Of a stretch of DNA of 64,000 nt, positions 10,314-20,999 are shown piece after piece. A model generated the notes under the pieces. It ran no database searches, was not told the DNA's origin, and saw only the letters and a list, made by a program, of their open reading frames with translations. Location of the stretch: assembly GCF_023078275.1 (NCBI RefSeq), contig NC_062985.1:4154001-4218000 (forward strand), given 5' to 3'. The position numbers and the translations under genes are program-made. Source of the DNA: Leguminivora glycinivorella. Its lineage: Eukaryota; Arthropoda; Insecta; Lepidoptera; Tortricidae. The first letter of the stretch is position 1; each line of letters starts with the position of its first letter.

Positions 10314-13300
10314 GTAAAATCAATAGTAAAGTTATTTTTACCATTATAATGTGTTCTAAATCCATACCGCCACGTCCTGGGCTCATAGCAGTACCGGCCA
10401 AGGTCATATTACCCGAATATCTGATTGTTATTATGTCGGTAAAGTCAACTTGGTTGTGTGACTAACGTCTGCAAATCCTTGCAGGCAGGTCTCTGCACCT
10501 GCTGAATAAACTAAGCTATTAGTCTCATGCGATGCCGGAACTGTATTATCACGATCAATATCATAATTGTTGGAAAAATTACATCATGTTGAAATGTCAA
10601 TACTCAATAAAAACTATTTATGGATGTAGGAAGAAGTTCAGAACATCTTTTTCTAGTAAGAAGCATGTAAGAAGTGCTAATTTAAAAGATCGTTATATTA
10701 TAGTAGGTTTCTATTGAATAGAATGAAAATAATGTAAATTGTTTATGACTATACTGTAAGTGTATATTAGTATAAAAAGTAATTTCAGCAATATAATCTC
10801 ATGTTTCAGGATTACAGATGTCCATATTGTGCAAGTGGATTCATTGAACAGCTTGAAAGTGAGACGGAGGGCTCAGCACTTTCCGGAGATGACTTCAGTG
10901 ATGCAGACATGAGCAATTTAGATGACTCAGATGATACACATCAAGTATGACCAAATATTACTGATTATTTTCCTTGTAGAACTTTCTAAAAGTCTACAAG
11001 GTAAACTTAGCAATAAGTTACCGTACCGTAACTGTATTAACATACAGCGGTGGCCCTAGAAGATTATTTAGGTGGTGCATGATCTGATTTTGGTTCTGTT
11101 AATCCCTTCAGGGGCTTGACACCCTATCCTTTTGCCTGCCGCCCCTGTGCACATGGATACAATAGATTAAGACATTATCCGAGTGACCTAGAAGCAAATC
11201 TAACAGACAAGAGTTATGATAGAAGCTAACTGAGTAGTAGCTCTCGCTGAAGAACTCAGTTATGATATTAATCATACAACCAATATGATAATCTGATAGA
11301 TAGTCTCACTGATTGCAGCAAATCAACTAGAAAATTATGTATTATCTTATCATAGGTAAAGCTGTTGGTTCTCTATGAAAAAAAATAAAAGAAAAATAAA
11401 TAGAAAAAAAAAATGTCAGTATCATAGAGTTATTATCCTTTGGACTTTGGAGTGTCGGCCAGCTGACTCCCGGCCGGTTACGTAAACAAATTTGAAATTT
11501 GATAAAATAAAATCAAAATTCCAATAAATCAAAAATCAGTCTGACACTCGAGGAGTTAGGATCCTTTTAGATTTCTCCTCATTACAGCAATTCCCGTCAA
11601 CTTTGTACAATGCCACGTCAGCAAATTTTAATTGATCCTATTTTGTTACCAACATTTAGTAATATAATTCGACTTTCGTAAGATATATACAGGATAATTG
11701 TTATAATTAAGAAAATATAGATACTAGAGAACCTTAATGACGAAATAAAACTTAATAAAATCTCAATTTATCAACAAAATCTTGGTAACAAAATAGGAAT
11801 TAATAAAAACAAATTTAACTTTTCCCTTAATTTTTGTACAAACTTTTCGAGAACTGCTGATAAGCGCTTGATAAATTCAATGCACTAACAGGAAATTAAT
11901 TAAACAAGGAATAGCACGAAATTTCTAGAAGCTTGTCTATATTATTAGAACATGACAGTCATTACTATTATGCAAATATAAACATACCTACACTTGCCAA
12001 TTTACCTGCAATATATCACATAATAACAGGTCCATGCTTTCTGTTATCAGTAACAGAAAATAAATACCTAACCACAGTTCCTTATCTATCATATAATTTG
12101 TATGTTTGCATTTTCTCTGCCACAGTGAATATTTTTGCGATTCATTATGAAGAAAATTGTTTTTTTATTGTTTATAATTATCTGAGGTCTGTCTGTGATA
12201 TCAGACAAATATCTAGTGTCCAGATATATATGAAATTCGTGGCTGTTCCAGTATAGGTGACGGACTGTATAATTAAATTGCCCAAAGAAGTGACAGTAAT
12301 AATACTATAATTCATATAGTAGGTAAGGTGCATTAGGGTAATTCCGAATGACAGAAATGCTCTGGTAATTCTGAAAGGGGAAACTTGATATGATGGAAAT
12401 AATGGTGATTTTTATGCGACTTTCGTAATTAGACGACTTTCGGAATTACCCTAATGCACCTACCTTACCTATATAGTTACTTTAATCTCTCCAACAAAAT
12501 GAACTAACAATTTAGCCAGTTTCAGGGCAAGGTAATCAATAGGGCAATAGAATATTGGGACTTTTTAAAAGTAACAAAATTTGAATAGATGCATTCAAAA
12601 ATTATATTTCGTAAGTCCGGAACGACATACCTAATCTATGAGCATTGTAGTGACACACATCATCATCATCATATTATTTAAGAGCCAGGCTCTTGTCTGT
12701 GGAGTAATCGCCATTCCGTTCTTTTCTCTGCCGCTTTTTTGAGGTCCTGATACGTCACTACGTTGGTCTTCTCTTTAAGTTGGTCTAAAAACGCACGCCT
12801 CGGTCTTCCCCTGCCTCTCCTCTTTTCTATTCGCCCTTCGATTATTGATTTTATGTAAGTATCGTGCCGTATCAGGTGCCCCAACATGTTTCCCCTTCTA
12901 TTTTCAATTATTGTTAGCAGAGATCTCTTCTCTCCGACTTGCTCCAATACTTGTTCATTTGTTTTTCTCTCTTTCCAGCTTATACCTTCCATTCTTCTCC
13001 ACGTCCACATTTCAAAAGCCTTCAGTCTGTCTCTCTCGCGCTGAGTTAGTGTCCACGTCTCACTTCCATATAACGCTATACTCCAGACGTAGGTCTTCAT
13101 AAATCTCTTTCTAATTTTTCGGGATATCTTTGCTTTCAATAGGTGTTTTTTTGCGTTGAAAGCTTTTTTTGCCATAGCTATACGTGTAATGATATCCGTA
13201 GTACATCTGGAGTTACATGTTATAATGCTGCCTAAGTATTTAAAACTTTTAACTTGCTCTACTACTGTGTTTCGGATTTTTATAGGTTCTAGTTTGTATT

Positions 13301-16300
13301 TGTGCTTGGATGTTATTAATGTTTTTGTTTTATTAATATTGATATTTAGTCCGAATTCTCTAAATATGTGGTCCATTTCCGATACAAGTTGTTCCAATTC
13401 TATTGAATTTTCGGCTACAGCTGCTATGTCATCTGCAAACCTAACGAAATAAAACCTTTCTCCGTTAATTTTGACACCACCCTTTCCAGTATCAACAATC
13501 TTTCTGATAGCAGTCTCAATGAAAATATTAAAAATTATTGGTGACAGTGGACACCCCTGTCGTACTCCCTGTCTTACTTTGGCATTTCCTTTTTCTTGTC
13601 CTATTTGTACTATAGTTTCCTGATCCTTGTATAATGCATGTATAATTTGTCTGTCTCTATAATCTATACCTATTGTTTTCATAATGTTCATCATTTTAAT
13701 CCAGTCTATCTTGTCAAAAGCTTTCTCTAAATCTATAAATGCTATGTGGGTCTTAAGTCCTACATCTAATCTTCTATCTATAATTAATCTAAGAGCTAGA
13801 ATGGCTTCCTTGTTCCTTTCTGTTGCCTGAAACCATATTGATCAGGTCCTAAATAGCTTTCAGCTATAGGTTTTATTCTATTTTGTATAATTTTCAAGAG
13901 AATCTTAGAAGCCTGTGATATAAGACTTAATGTTCTATGTTCTTCGCATTTAAGTGTATTTAATTTCTTGGGTAATGTGATAGTTCTACTAATTTTGAAA
14001 TCACTCGGGACTTCGCCTGTGTTGTACATATCCTTAATTATATTAAATATTTCGTTTTTCATGGAATCGCATTCTAATTTGTTTATAAATTCAATGAAGA
14101 TTTGATCATCTCCTGCAGCTTTACCGTTCTTAATACTATTTATAGCTTTATCAAATTCTTCTCTAATAATTACTGGACCTAATCTATCGTCATCTACTTC
14201 TATTGCGGTTTCTAAACTATTGTCTGATAAACCAGTGCCTTCATATAGTTTTTCAATGTATCTAATCCACCTTTGCAGAATATCTTCATTGTTTATTAAA
14301 ATTTTACCGTTTTCATCTTTTATTGTAGCACTTTTTGTCTTGTGTTGTTTGCTTATGTCTCTAACTACCTTATAGGCTTCGTCTATTTTCCCTCTTTTCA
14401 TACAAAATTCTATACTATCGCATGTTTTTTCAATGTCTGCCGCCTTTGCTTCTCTACACTTTAAAGTTATTCTATTTGTAAGACGTTTGTATTGCCGTAT
14501 GCTTTCTTCATCTGTTCTATTTCTTAATTTTCGTCTTTCAATCATCAGATCTGTAATTTCTGTAGTCATCCAGTTCTTTCTAGGCTTAATTTTTTCCCTA
14601 CCCAATGTTTCTTCAGCACTGGTCCTAATAATATCTCTTATGTTATTCCATCTATCTTCTATTCTTAGACTATCTATATTATTTATTGCTTCATTCTTAT
14701 ATTGTTCTAGTTTTAATCCTACCTTATTACTATATTGCACTCTGTGATTGCTATCTGTTTCCTTAAGCTTACTGAGATCGATTTTCTTTTCCCTGTGTTT
14801 CCTTTTTGGTCTATTGCTTCTGAAGTTAAATGTGCTAATCAGTAGATTATGGTCTGTATTTACGTCTGCCCCGGGTAATGTTTTACATGAGCTGACTTGT
14901 TGGTAATGTTTGTGCTTGGTCATTATAAAGTCCAATTGATATCTACCCATGTCACCGGGCATTTTCCAGGTATATAGCCGTCGTTTAGGTTGTTTAAATA
15001 TTGTGTTTGCTATGAATAAATTATTTTCTTCACAAAACTGTACTAGTCTATTTCCTCTTTTGTTCCTTTTTCCAAGTCCATAATTTCCTACTATATTACC
15101 CTCTGATCCTTTTCCCACAACTGCACGGGGCCCACATATTGGTTACGGTCATATGACCTTGGGAGGACATCAGGACACCGGCCGCGTCGTTACGCGAATA
15201 ACTTACTGATTCACTCATGCCGATATGGACTTATTGGTTAAAGTGGATCTTATCTGATTGTAATAAGATTGTTAAACATAAGATATTTGTTGTTGATAGA
15301 TATGATATTTTAGCTATAAAACTTAATTGACTACGTTAAAAATACAGTAGCGGCATTATGGGTTACACCGCTATTCCATCATTCTTAGAAACCTACTGCA
15401 CTAAGGGCCACTTGCACCACCCGCTTATCTCAAGGATAGTGGGCTGTCAACTGTCAAATTCCATATAAAATGGTGGGTTAACCATCCATTTTCTATGGTG
15501 CAAGTGACAAGTGACCCTAAGCGGATTGAACTCTGATTTGTGAAGGTAATAGGTGTAAAGAATAGGTCATATGTTGTTACTTCTAGGAAAAACTCATATT
15601 AGGGGAAACTCTTGTTATCTATTTTGCCACGATTTATATGCTTCTTCATTGAATGAAACGATCTAGATATACCTAAGCTTAACAATTTACTTATTGTGCG
15701 TTTTATGATGACGATGAGTACCATTAGATATTTTTGCTCATTCTGGGTGTTCAGATATATCTAATAGCGACTGTACTAGTAATAATATAGATACACAGAA
15801 GATAGACTAATATAATATAATAAGTGGAATTAGTGTCGCGACCTTGCCTTTCGGTTATCATTTCGCATCGCAGCTACGTCACCGATCAACTGATACGTTT
15901 GTTGTTCTACTAATCTGTTGAATGGATTACTATGGATGCCTCGATACAATGTGTCTGTTGGTCTTGTGTTGCCGATACGATACAATGCATTTCGTAATTA
16001 AAGATATGCGTCTGTTACTAGGAAAACAAGAGTTAATAGAAGCCTGTGCGTATAAAAATTAATAAGCATTTAATACAATGATGCTAAAATACTCTTATGT
16101 ATTTCCAGAGTGCCAGCCACCCGATGCTGAGTGACTTGGCGTTTCTTATGTCAGGAGGGCGACACCGGTAAGTAACACCGCATAGAATTACAAATGGAGT
16201 AAGAGCAAGCTTAGTCGACAGCGATTTTGATGAAATAGATAGAGTGTTAGTTTAAACGTTATGATGGTGCCGTGTGGTGCCGGTGTTAGAAAAGACAGCA

Positions 16301-19300
16301 CCACCCTATCTCATCCCTTGGGTGTCGTATAAGGCGACTAAAGATGTCATCTGTTGGTGGCAGATATGCACATCGCAAGGCACAACCTAACATACAACAA
16401 AACCAAACCTAAACAAATCGCACACTTCGTACCTATCTAATGGCAATCGGTCGCCCGTACTTCTAGCGAGGACTGATTGACCCTCACCAAGCACTGAATT
16501 AAAAAAACAACAACAAAAAAAACGCTCCTATCCTACGCGGGGTCTTTGCTCACGAGACCTGTGCGCGTTGCCACAACGACGTTGTGTTCCATTTTTGAAA
16601 ACTTTATGCTGTGGCGGCGAACAACTTGTCGATTTTAAAATGACACGTGTCATACGCACAGAAACGGTTAATACTTTCGATCGGCCGCTGATATACACCT
16701 TTTAGAGTCACATTTCGATTATGATTTATGTTGTTACAGAGGCGGCGGGCGACCAGAGACGTTACTAGAACAGTTGGTGTACTCCATCAGCGGCAGCGGC
16801 CCGCTAGGCGGCGCCGCCGTGACGGCCGGGGCGCCGTTCGTGCTCGTCGGCGCACCCGGCGACTATGTCTTCGGCGGCGAGGGTAAGTTAAGGCTGCTTT
16901 CAAAAAAAACGTCAAAAGAATGTAAAATTGATAGTTTTAGTCGGTGAAATACTACACTTTCCGTTATCCAATAGATTTATTTAATTCAAGTTCCAGTTAG
17001 AGCATCTTATTATCTTGATTTTTATAAGACTGGATTTTTGAAAACTAACTCACTAAATTAATTATGAATTTTTCTCTAATGCACGTTTAGAAAAACGCAC
17101 GTATAGAGCTGAATCAGTCGATCTTATTTGTAAAATTTGGACAATTTTGAATATTAAAACGGGTAAATTTATAATTCGTACATCCTGTACCACAATCATT
17201 TCAGACTAGATTTTTATTTTAAGTTTTTGAAAAAGAGTAAACTAGCCTAAGGCGAATTCAATTTTTTTCAGAAATTACCTAAAATTAAGTGACAATTTCT
17301 TTGAAAATCTATATCACATCGAAGTAAGTTTTGTACTAAATTAATCGGCAACGTTTACTTAAATTGCTGTTATGCCTTAGTGATTATAAATTGCTATTAT
17401 TGATTTTTGCCAATTTTTTGAAAACGAGCCTTCACCGGTACAATTATTACCACTTTTGGACATTTTCTCATATTTTGTTAGACCAAGTAGAAAAAGTCCT
17501 ATAATGTGATATATATTTATAAACTACTCGCAAAGCCCTTTAATTTGATACCACACACGGTATGATCGAGCGCTCGGCTGCGATTTCACTATTTTTAACA
17601 CGAAAGCCCTCTTAACTCTCACTGCTATAGCCACAATACAAAATTTACATACATACGAGTACATACTAAATACTATATGTACATACATAAAAACTTAAAA
17701 TTAAATCGGTTCATCTGTTCGGGAGCTACGATGCCACAGACAGACACATCAAACTTATAATACCGTCTAAACTTATAACAACTTTTACCGTCGTTTTTGC
17801 GTCAGGGGTTAAAAATGGACCAGGTACATTTGCCCCCCAGTCGAGATTTGCCCCGCTGTACCTTATAAGAAGTTTGGTTGTCTGACGTGACTCAGTTGGC
17901 TGACGTTGATCAGTCCATCGTACAACTGATACTTGTTAAACACTCCAGGCTAGTTGCTGGCCTTTCGGGCACGAGGTCCCTTTCGAAAAACCTCTATTCT
18001 TATGGCCTGAATCGTAAATTCTTAATTACTTGACAAATCGACGTTGACAATGCGGCATTATATACCTAAACTTCTTTTAACTTGTATCAATAAAGGTGAT
18101 TTTCGTTTCCTAGGTTTGGACGCAGTGGTTACACAATTACTAGGACAACTCGAGAACGCGGGGCCTCCGCCTTTACCTCGGGATCAAATAGCCGCCATAC
18201 CCAGTGAGGCTGTGACTGAAGAACAGGCGGCAGCAAACACATCCTGCTCAGTGTGTTGGGAGAACTTCCAATTGGGTAAGACTCTTGGCTGTTTATGGAT
18301 GCCTGGTAGTTTCATTATTGCTCGAGAATAAATCATCGTCATCCGACGTCACGAGCCTGAACTGTCATGAGTACACATTACAACCTCGTTACGTTTACTC
18401 ACGCATCTTACGTTACGGTTCGTTAGTGTCGCTAGTGAGTTTTTGGTTCTAGCAGTGAGACAGGTTGTAGTAAGATACTGCTTAATTTGTTAAGAGATTC
18501 TTTAATTACTTTTGTTTGTAGTAACAGAATCTCGCTCGGTGTGTCGGGAGGACTTCGAATCTGGTAAGGCTTTTGGCTGTTTATGCGCGCCTAGTAGTTT
18601 AATTTTTGGGTGGGAATAAAATGCTGTCATATTCAGTGAGGTTCTTCTTCTTCAACCTAGCGTTTTCCCGGCCTAGCGCCAGGGTCCGCTTTCCTGCTCA
18701 GCCTTCTCCACTTTGCCCGGTCTTCGAGGTTATGAAGAAGAAATCGGTCGCAGAAAATGTGTGTTCGGTGCGTCAGTATAATCTGTAGTCGGATGAGATT
18801 TTAGTTTTTTTTTTGTGATTTTGATTATTTTCTTCGTTTCGGGGTCACGTATTTCGATCGCGAGGCCGTCGCAGAAATATTGCAATAGTTCACAAGGGAC
18901 TTTCGTGTGAACGTTTTAATAATCGTAATTTATTTTCGGTTTCCAGGCGAGATGGTGTCAAAATTGCAGTGCGAGCACATATTCCACTCGACGTGTATAG
19001 AGCCGTGGCTGCAGCTGCACGCCACGTGCCCGATCTGCCGGCGCTCGCTGCTCCCCGACGAGCCGGCGCCCGAGCACGCCGAGCGCGAGCCCGGCCAGCG
19101 CGAGCCGCCCGCGCCGCCGCCCCGGCCGAGCTCCACAAGTCAGTATTCAACACATATATTATTTTAATGGCCGCTGTACACATGTGGCCAACGGTTCCAC
19201 CGACCCTTGGTGGAACCCCTTGGCCAAGCGTGTAGAGGGCTACTTGACTGTATGTTGGCAGTTGGCGCTAGCGCTGGCGGGCCGACCGATCGGTGTCGGT

Positions 19301-20123
19301 TTTTTGTCCACACATCAAAGGATCTTGGCGCCGATGGCCAACTGCGTTTACACGTTGGCGCTTCATTAAGTTTGTCGTCAGCCGTCAGAGAGGACAGTAG
19401 TGAAATATTTACGAAAATAATAAGTTTATCTATGAAAATAATAGTGTCGATTTTAGGAAATAAAATGACTTTGCAAATGTTTAATGTACTGCCTAAAAAA
19501 GATAAATGTGCTTATCAGAATAATTAAAAAAATTGTTAATATTTCAATCAATTTAATTTTACTACGGGGTTATTATTTTTTAATCAAATTTTGGTGACAA
19601 CGTAAATGACATAGAATTTCCTAGCCTTTTCCATTCCACGTCCAGCTTTCACGAAGAGCCAGCGCCGAGTGATCGGTTCGCCAATGTGTAAAAGGCGACT
19701 CTTATCTCGGCCGAGGGCTTCCACCGAGGGTCGGTGGAACCGTCCGCCACATGTGTACAGCGGCCATAAGGCCATAACACTTTTATGTTTTATTCGGTTA
19801 ACGTGTGGTTGTCTGTCAGTGGGCGGCATGCCGACGGTGCGGCTGCGGCGCCTGGCGCGGCGGCGCGCGCCCGGCGCGGCGTGGGAGGCGGGCGCGGGGG
19901 GCGCGGGCGCGGGGGCGCGGACTCGTCCTCGTCCTCGGACGCGTCCGTCACGGCGGGCGGGCTGTGGGCCGGCGCGGCGCGCGACGACTCCACGTCCACG
20001 TCCTCGCTCAACTCCGCCGCGTCCGTGGCCTCGCCCGCCTCCGCCTCCGCCTCCGCCTCCGCCGCCTCCAACACGGACACGTCGCGCGACAACATGTACA
20101 ACATGGACATTGACTTCGACTAG
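10230..20123 (+). CDS. RNF126: RING-H2 E3 ubiquitin ligase, RNF126/RNF115 (Iruka) family, seven coding exons
   Basis: Exons by splice consensus and phase: 10230-10313, 10810-10944, 16109-16167, 16740-16882, 18114-18275, 18947-19138 (or 19142) and 19820-20123. The product is about 360 residues against roughly 310 in the human protein. The N-terminus has a Cys4 zinc finger (CHRCN ... CPYC), which in this family binds ubiquitin or client proteins. An acidic Ser/Asp stretch follows, then GLDAVVTQLLGQLENAGPPP and a complete RING-H2 (C-x2-C ... C-E-H-x2-H-x2-C ... C-P-I-C). The family ubiquitinates cytosolic quality-control and receptor-sorting clients. The start ATG has G at -3. Every junction is GT-AG and in phase except exon 6 to 7. 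The tail ends NMDIDFD. Domain order makes the family call firm; RNF126 rather than RNF115 is less sure. Confidence 0.9.
10810..10944 (+). CDS. RNF126: RNF126-like exon 2: second zinc-finger half and acidic stretch
   Basis: Acceptor TTTCAG, donor GTATGA, 45 codons, phase 0 to 0. Encodes DYRCPYCASGFIEQLE, completing the Cys4 finger, then a Ser/Asp-rich linker ending DDSDDTHQ. Confidence 0.9.
10945..12320. other. First part of RNF126-like intron 2, no recognised element
   Basis: AT-rich. A 107-codon frame at 11933-12256 has no recognised motif and biased composition, so I do not call it a gene. Confidence 0.45.
12323..12469. mobile_element. Short hairpin MITE in intron 2
   Basis: GTGCATTAGGGTAATTCCGA at 12329-12348 is the reverse complement of TCGGAATTACCCTAATGCAC near 12440-12459. 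GGTAAGG/CCTTACC pairs extend the arms. Total about 147 bp with no coding capacity. Confidence 0.75.
12678..13694 (-). pseudogene. RTE ORF2 part 2: RT core and C-terminus
   Basis: 338 codons from the first Met, though the frame is open upstream through AFIDLEKAFDKIDW to about 13805, so it directly continues part 1 in another frame. RT motifs: RQGVRQGCPLSPIIFNIFIE, then FADD at 86-89 (FADD replaces the common YADD, as often in RTE). Ends with a GRGRPRRAFLDQL region and a short tail. Confidence 0.88.
13796..15118 (-). pseudogene. RTE ORF2 part 1: endonuclease C-terminus and RT start
   Basis: 440 codons. The N-terminal part carries YGLGKRNKRGNRLVQFCEEN, then RLYTWKMPGD and a DHNLLI end, an APE-like endonuclease C-terminus. 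The RT begins with GKAAGDDQI and runs to GPDQYGFRQQKGT, where a one-base frameshift at about 13800-13812 breaks it. The frame starts at a GTG within the domain, so the true start is missing. Confidence 0.85.
15408..15525. mobile_element. MITE with GCCACTTGCACCA-type ends, copy 1
   Basis: Starts GCCACTTGCACCA and ends TGGTGCAAGTGAC, with GGATAGTGGGCTGTCAACTG inside. The same family recurs at 58470-58680. Confidence 0.65.
16109..16167 (+). CDS. RNF126: RNF126-like exon 3
   Basis: 59 nt between TTTCCAG and GTAAGT, ending in phase 2. Encodes SASHPMLSDLAFLMSGGRHR. It lies after a 5.2-kb intron that carries an RTE element. Confidence 0.85.
16270..16515 (+). mobile_element. Non-LTR element 3' end fragment in intron 3
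   Basis: The stretch with CTTGGGTGTCGTATAAGGCG is one I know from 3' ends of lepidopteran LINEs. It ends in an A-rich tail (about 16500-16522). No coding sequence remains. Confidence 0.45.
16740..16882 (+). CDS. RNF126: RNF126-like exon 4, GC-rich linker
   Basis: 143 nt between TTGTTACAG and GTAAGT, phase 2 to 1. Encodes RPETLLEQLVYSISGSGPLG, a Gly/Ala-rich run, then a segment ending GDYVFGGEG, which corresponds to the hydrophobic region before the RING in this family. It is much more GC-rich than its introns. Confidence 0.85.
16905..17480 (+). repeat. Dispersed repeat family A, uninterrupted copy
   Basis: Begins near AACGTCAAAAGAATGTAAAA and includes ATAGTTTTAGTCGG and TAAAATTTGGA. A second copy, same orientation, lies at 28363-28640 and resumes at 31380-31580 after a retroelement insertion. 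This copy gives the uninterrupted state. Class is unknown. Confidence 0.75.
17690..17810 (+). repeat. Dispersed repeat B, copy 1
   Basis: TTCGGGAGCTACGATGCCAC, ACAGACAGACA and CCGTCGTTTTTGCGT recur at about 45700-45815 in the same orientation. Confidence 0.6.
17815..17868 (-). mobile_element. End fragment of the AAGGTACAGCGGGG MITE family
   Basis: Ends TTTGCCCCGCTGTACCTTA, the terminal inverted repeat of the MITE seen complete at 53175-53940. Only one end remains, inside intron 4. Confidence 0.6.
18114..18275 (+). CDS. RNF126: RNF126-like exon 5: pre-RING helix and first two RING Cys
   Basis: 162 nt between TTTCCTAG and GTAAGA, phase 1 to 1. Encodes GLDAVVTQLLGQLENAGPPP, then a linker, then SCSVCWENFQLG with the first Cys pair of the RING-H2. 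Its 3' end has a degraded duplicate at 18522-18563. Confidence 0.92.
18522..18563 (+). pseudogene. Degraded in-frame duplicate of the 3' end of exon 5
   Basis: 42 nt between a good acceptor (TTTTGTTTGTAG) and donor GTAAGG. Reading in the phase left by exon 4 or 5 gives TESRSVCREDFESG, which parallels SCSVCWENFQLG of exon 5. The following intron sequence (CTTTTGGCTGTTTATGCGCG) also parallels that after exon 5 (CTCTTGGCTGTTTATGGATG), so about 110 bp was duplicated. The first RING Cys is changed to Arg (TGC to CGC), so a product using it in place of exon 5 would lack a proper RING. It is 14 codons, phase 1 to 1, and could be included without a frameshift. Confidence 0.65.
18640..18740. repeat. 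Dispersed lepidopteran repeat fragment in intron 5
   Basis: TTTTCCCGGCCTAGCGCC and CTCCACTTTGCCCGG are words I know from dispersed lepidopteran repeats, and they resemble the 33446-33655 family in layout. Ends are undefined. Confidence 0.35.
18947..19138 (+). CDS. RNF126: RNF126-like exon 6: main part of the RING-H2
   Basis: Acceptor TTTCCAG. Encodes EMVSKLQCEHIFHSTCIEPW, then LQLHATCPICRRSLLP, giving the C-x1-H-x2-H-x2-C and C-x2-C part of the RING-H2, followed by a Pro/Glu/Arg-rich linker. The best donor is GTCAGT after 19138 (phase 1). A weaker GTATTC after 19142 (phase 2) would keep frame with the conserved-looking tail. Confidence 0.92.
19168..19766. mobile_element. Non-autonomous DNA element with about 65-bp TIRs in intron 6
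   Basis: TGGCCGCTGTACACATGTGG at 19168 is answered by CCACATGTGTACAGCGGCCA ending at 19766. The match continues inward through CGGTTCCACCGACCC and TGGTGGAA with a few mismatches. The interior of about 470 bp has no transposase. It occupies most of intron 6, next to the exon 6/7 phase problem. Confidence 0.8.
19820..20123 (+). CDS. RNF126: RNF126-like exon 7: Ser/acidic C-terminal tail
   Basis: Acceptor TTGTCTGTCAG, stop TAG at 20121-20123. The frame ending NMYNMDIDFD carries ADSSSSSDAS, then DDSTSTSSLNSAASVASPAS. It is extremely GC-rich, with G and C runs at 19880-19925. Entering from the best exon 6 donor gives a different frame that stays open to 20373 and encodes only Arg/Pro low complexity, so either the weaker donor is used, or a downstream acceptor, or an indel exists in the G runs. 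Confidence 0.7.
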
Positions 20124-20500
20124 TGCCGCCCCCGCGGTTCCCGCATCGGAACCGCCCCCGTGTGCGCGCGGACTGTGTGATGCGAGCGCGAGCCCGGCCG
20201 TGTGCGCGAGTGTGATGCTAGCGGGCCCATTAAATGTTTGCTTTATTCTGAGATCGAGAGAGTTCCGCCGTCGAGCCGGGGGCGAGAGTGACCGAGAGAG
20301 AGTCGTCGGGCCGCGCGACGAACGAACTATGACTTCTTATTCGTGCCGCGCGAAACCGGGCGGCGTCCGATAGAAAAACGATGATTCGCGTGGCGCGATT
20401 AAAGAGTATAGAACTGAACGGATCCCTTTAAACGACGGCGGTGACGTGCCGGCTTGCCCCGTCACGAGACTTGAATCCGATTTGCTTCGATTGAAATATT

Positions 20501-20998
20501 AATAAAATCTAGAAACATACAAAATTAACTGCACTAAAATCTCAATACCGGACCCTAACAAAAACTACCAAAAGAGTGAAAAACTTGGTACAAAAAACTT
20601 CATGATATGACGACGTTGATAAACGACCATCCGAAAATCTACATCTCACAAACCACTATATTACTTTTTTTTATAAAAAAACTAACTATTACTTATGAAA
20701 GTAATATTATGTAACATAACATTATTTGCCATATAATTTTACTCGGTCAAAGCAATATACCATTTATATAATGCTAAAAAACAAAAAAAATAGTTATTTA
20801 TTCAGCCACTCTCCTCGGGAACTCTCTGCTCTTTATTTTTTCACGCTTTCCTCCCTTGTTCAAGATTAAAAATCATGTTAAATGTTCAAGGAGGTAAAGT
20901 TTAAAAAGAATAGTAAAGTACAAATGTCGCGCAGACCCACGGCCGGCCGCCCGCCGCTGGTACTAGAGTTAAATAGAAGATCCATAGTTAAAAATAAA
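20501..20998 (+). promoter_or_regulatory. Candidate polyadenylation signals of the RNF126-like gene
   Basis: AATAAA occurs at 20501-20506, about 380 nt after the stop, and again at 20993-20998. Either would give an ordinary 3' UTR. Which is used cannot be told from sequence. Confidence 0.4.
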
Positions 20999-20999
20999 G

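Larger units (their letters stand above)
12655..15200 (-). mobile_element. RTE-clade non-LTR retrotransposon, 5'-truncated
   Basis: Two frames of one ORF2 (parts given separately) read on the minus strand: endonuclease C-terminus, then reverse transcriptase, then the basic RGRGRPRRAF tail typical of RTE. The element ends just after its stop codon in an ATG/TGATGA microsatellite (plus strand CATCATCATCAT near 12660-12672), the usual RTE 3' end. The 5' end is lost near 15120-15200, inside the endonuclease. It sits antisense in intron 2 of the RNF126-like gene. Confidence 0.85.

Noticed and set aside
11933..12256. 107-codon frame in intron 2
   Set aside because: Composition follows the AT-rich intron and no motif or splice structure supports it.
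16740..16882. GC-rich exon 4 as an inserted foreign sequence
   Set aside because: It is flanked by good splice sites in the right phase and continues the family's pre-RING region.
19790..20373. Several long frames on both strands over the last RNF126-like exon
   Set aside because: They arise from extreme GC content, which removes stop codons. Only the frame ending NMDIDFD fits the gene.
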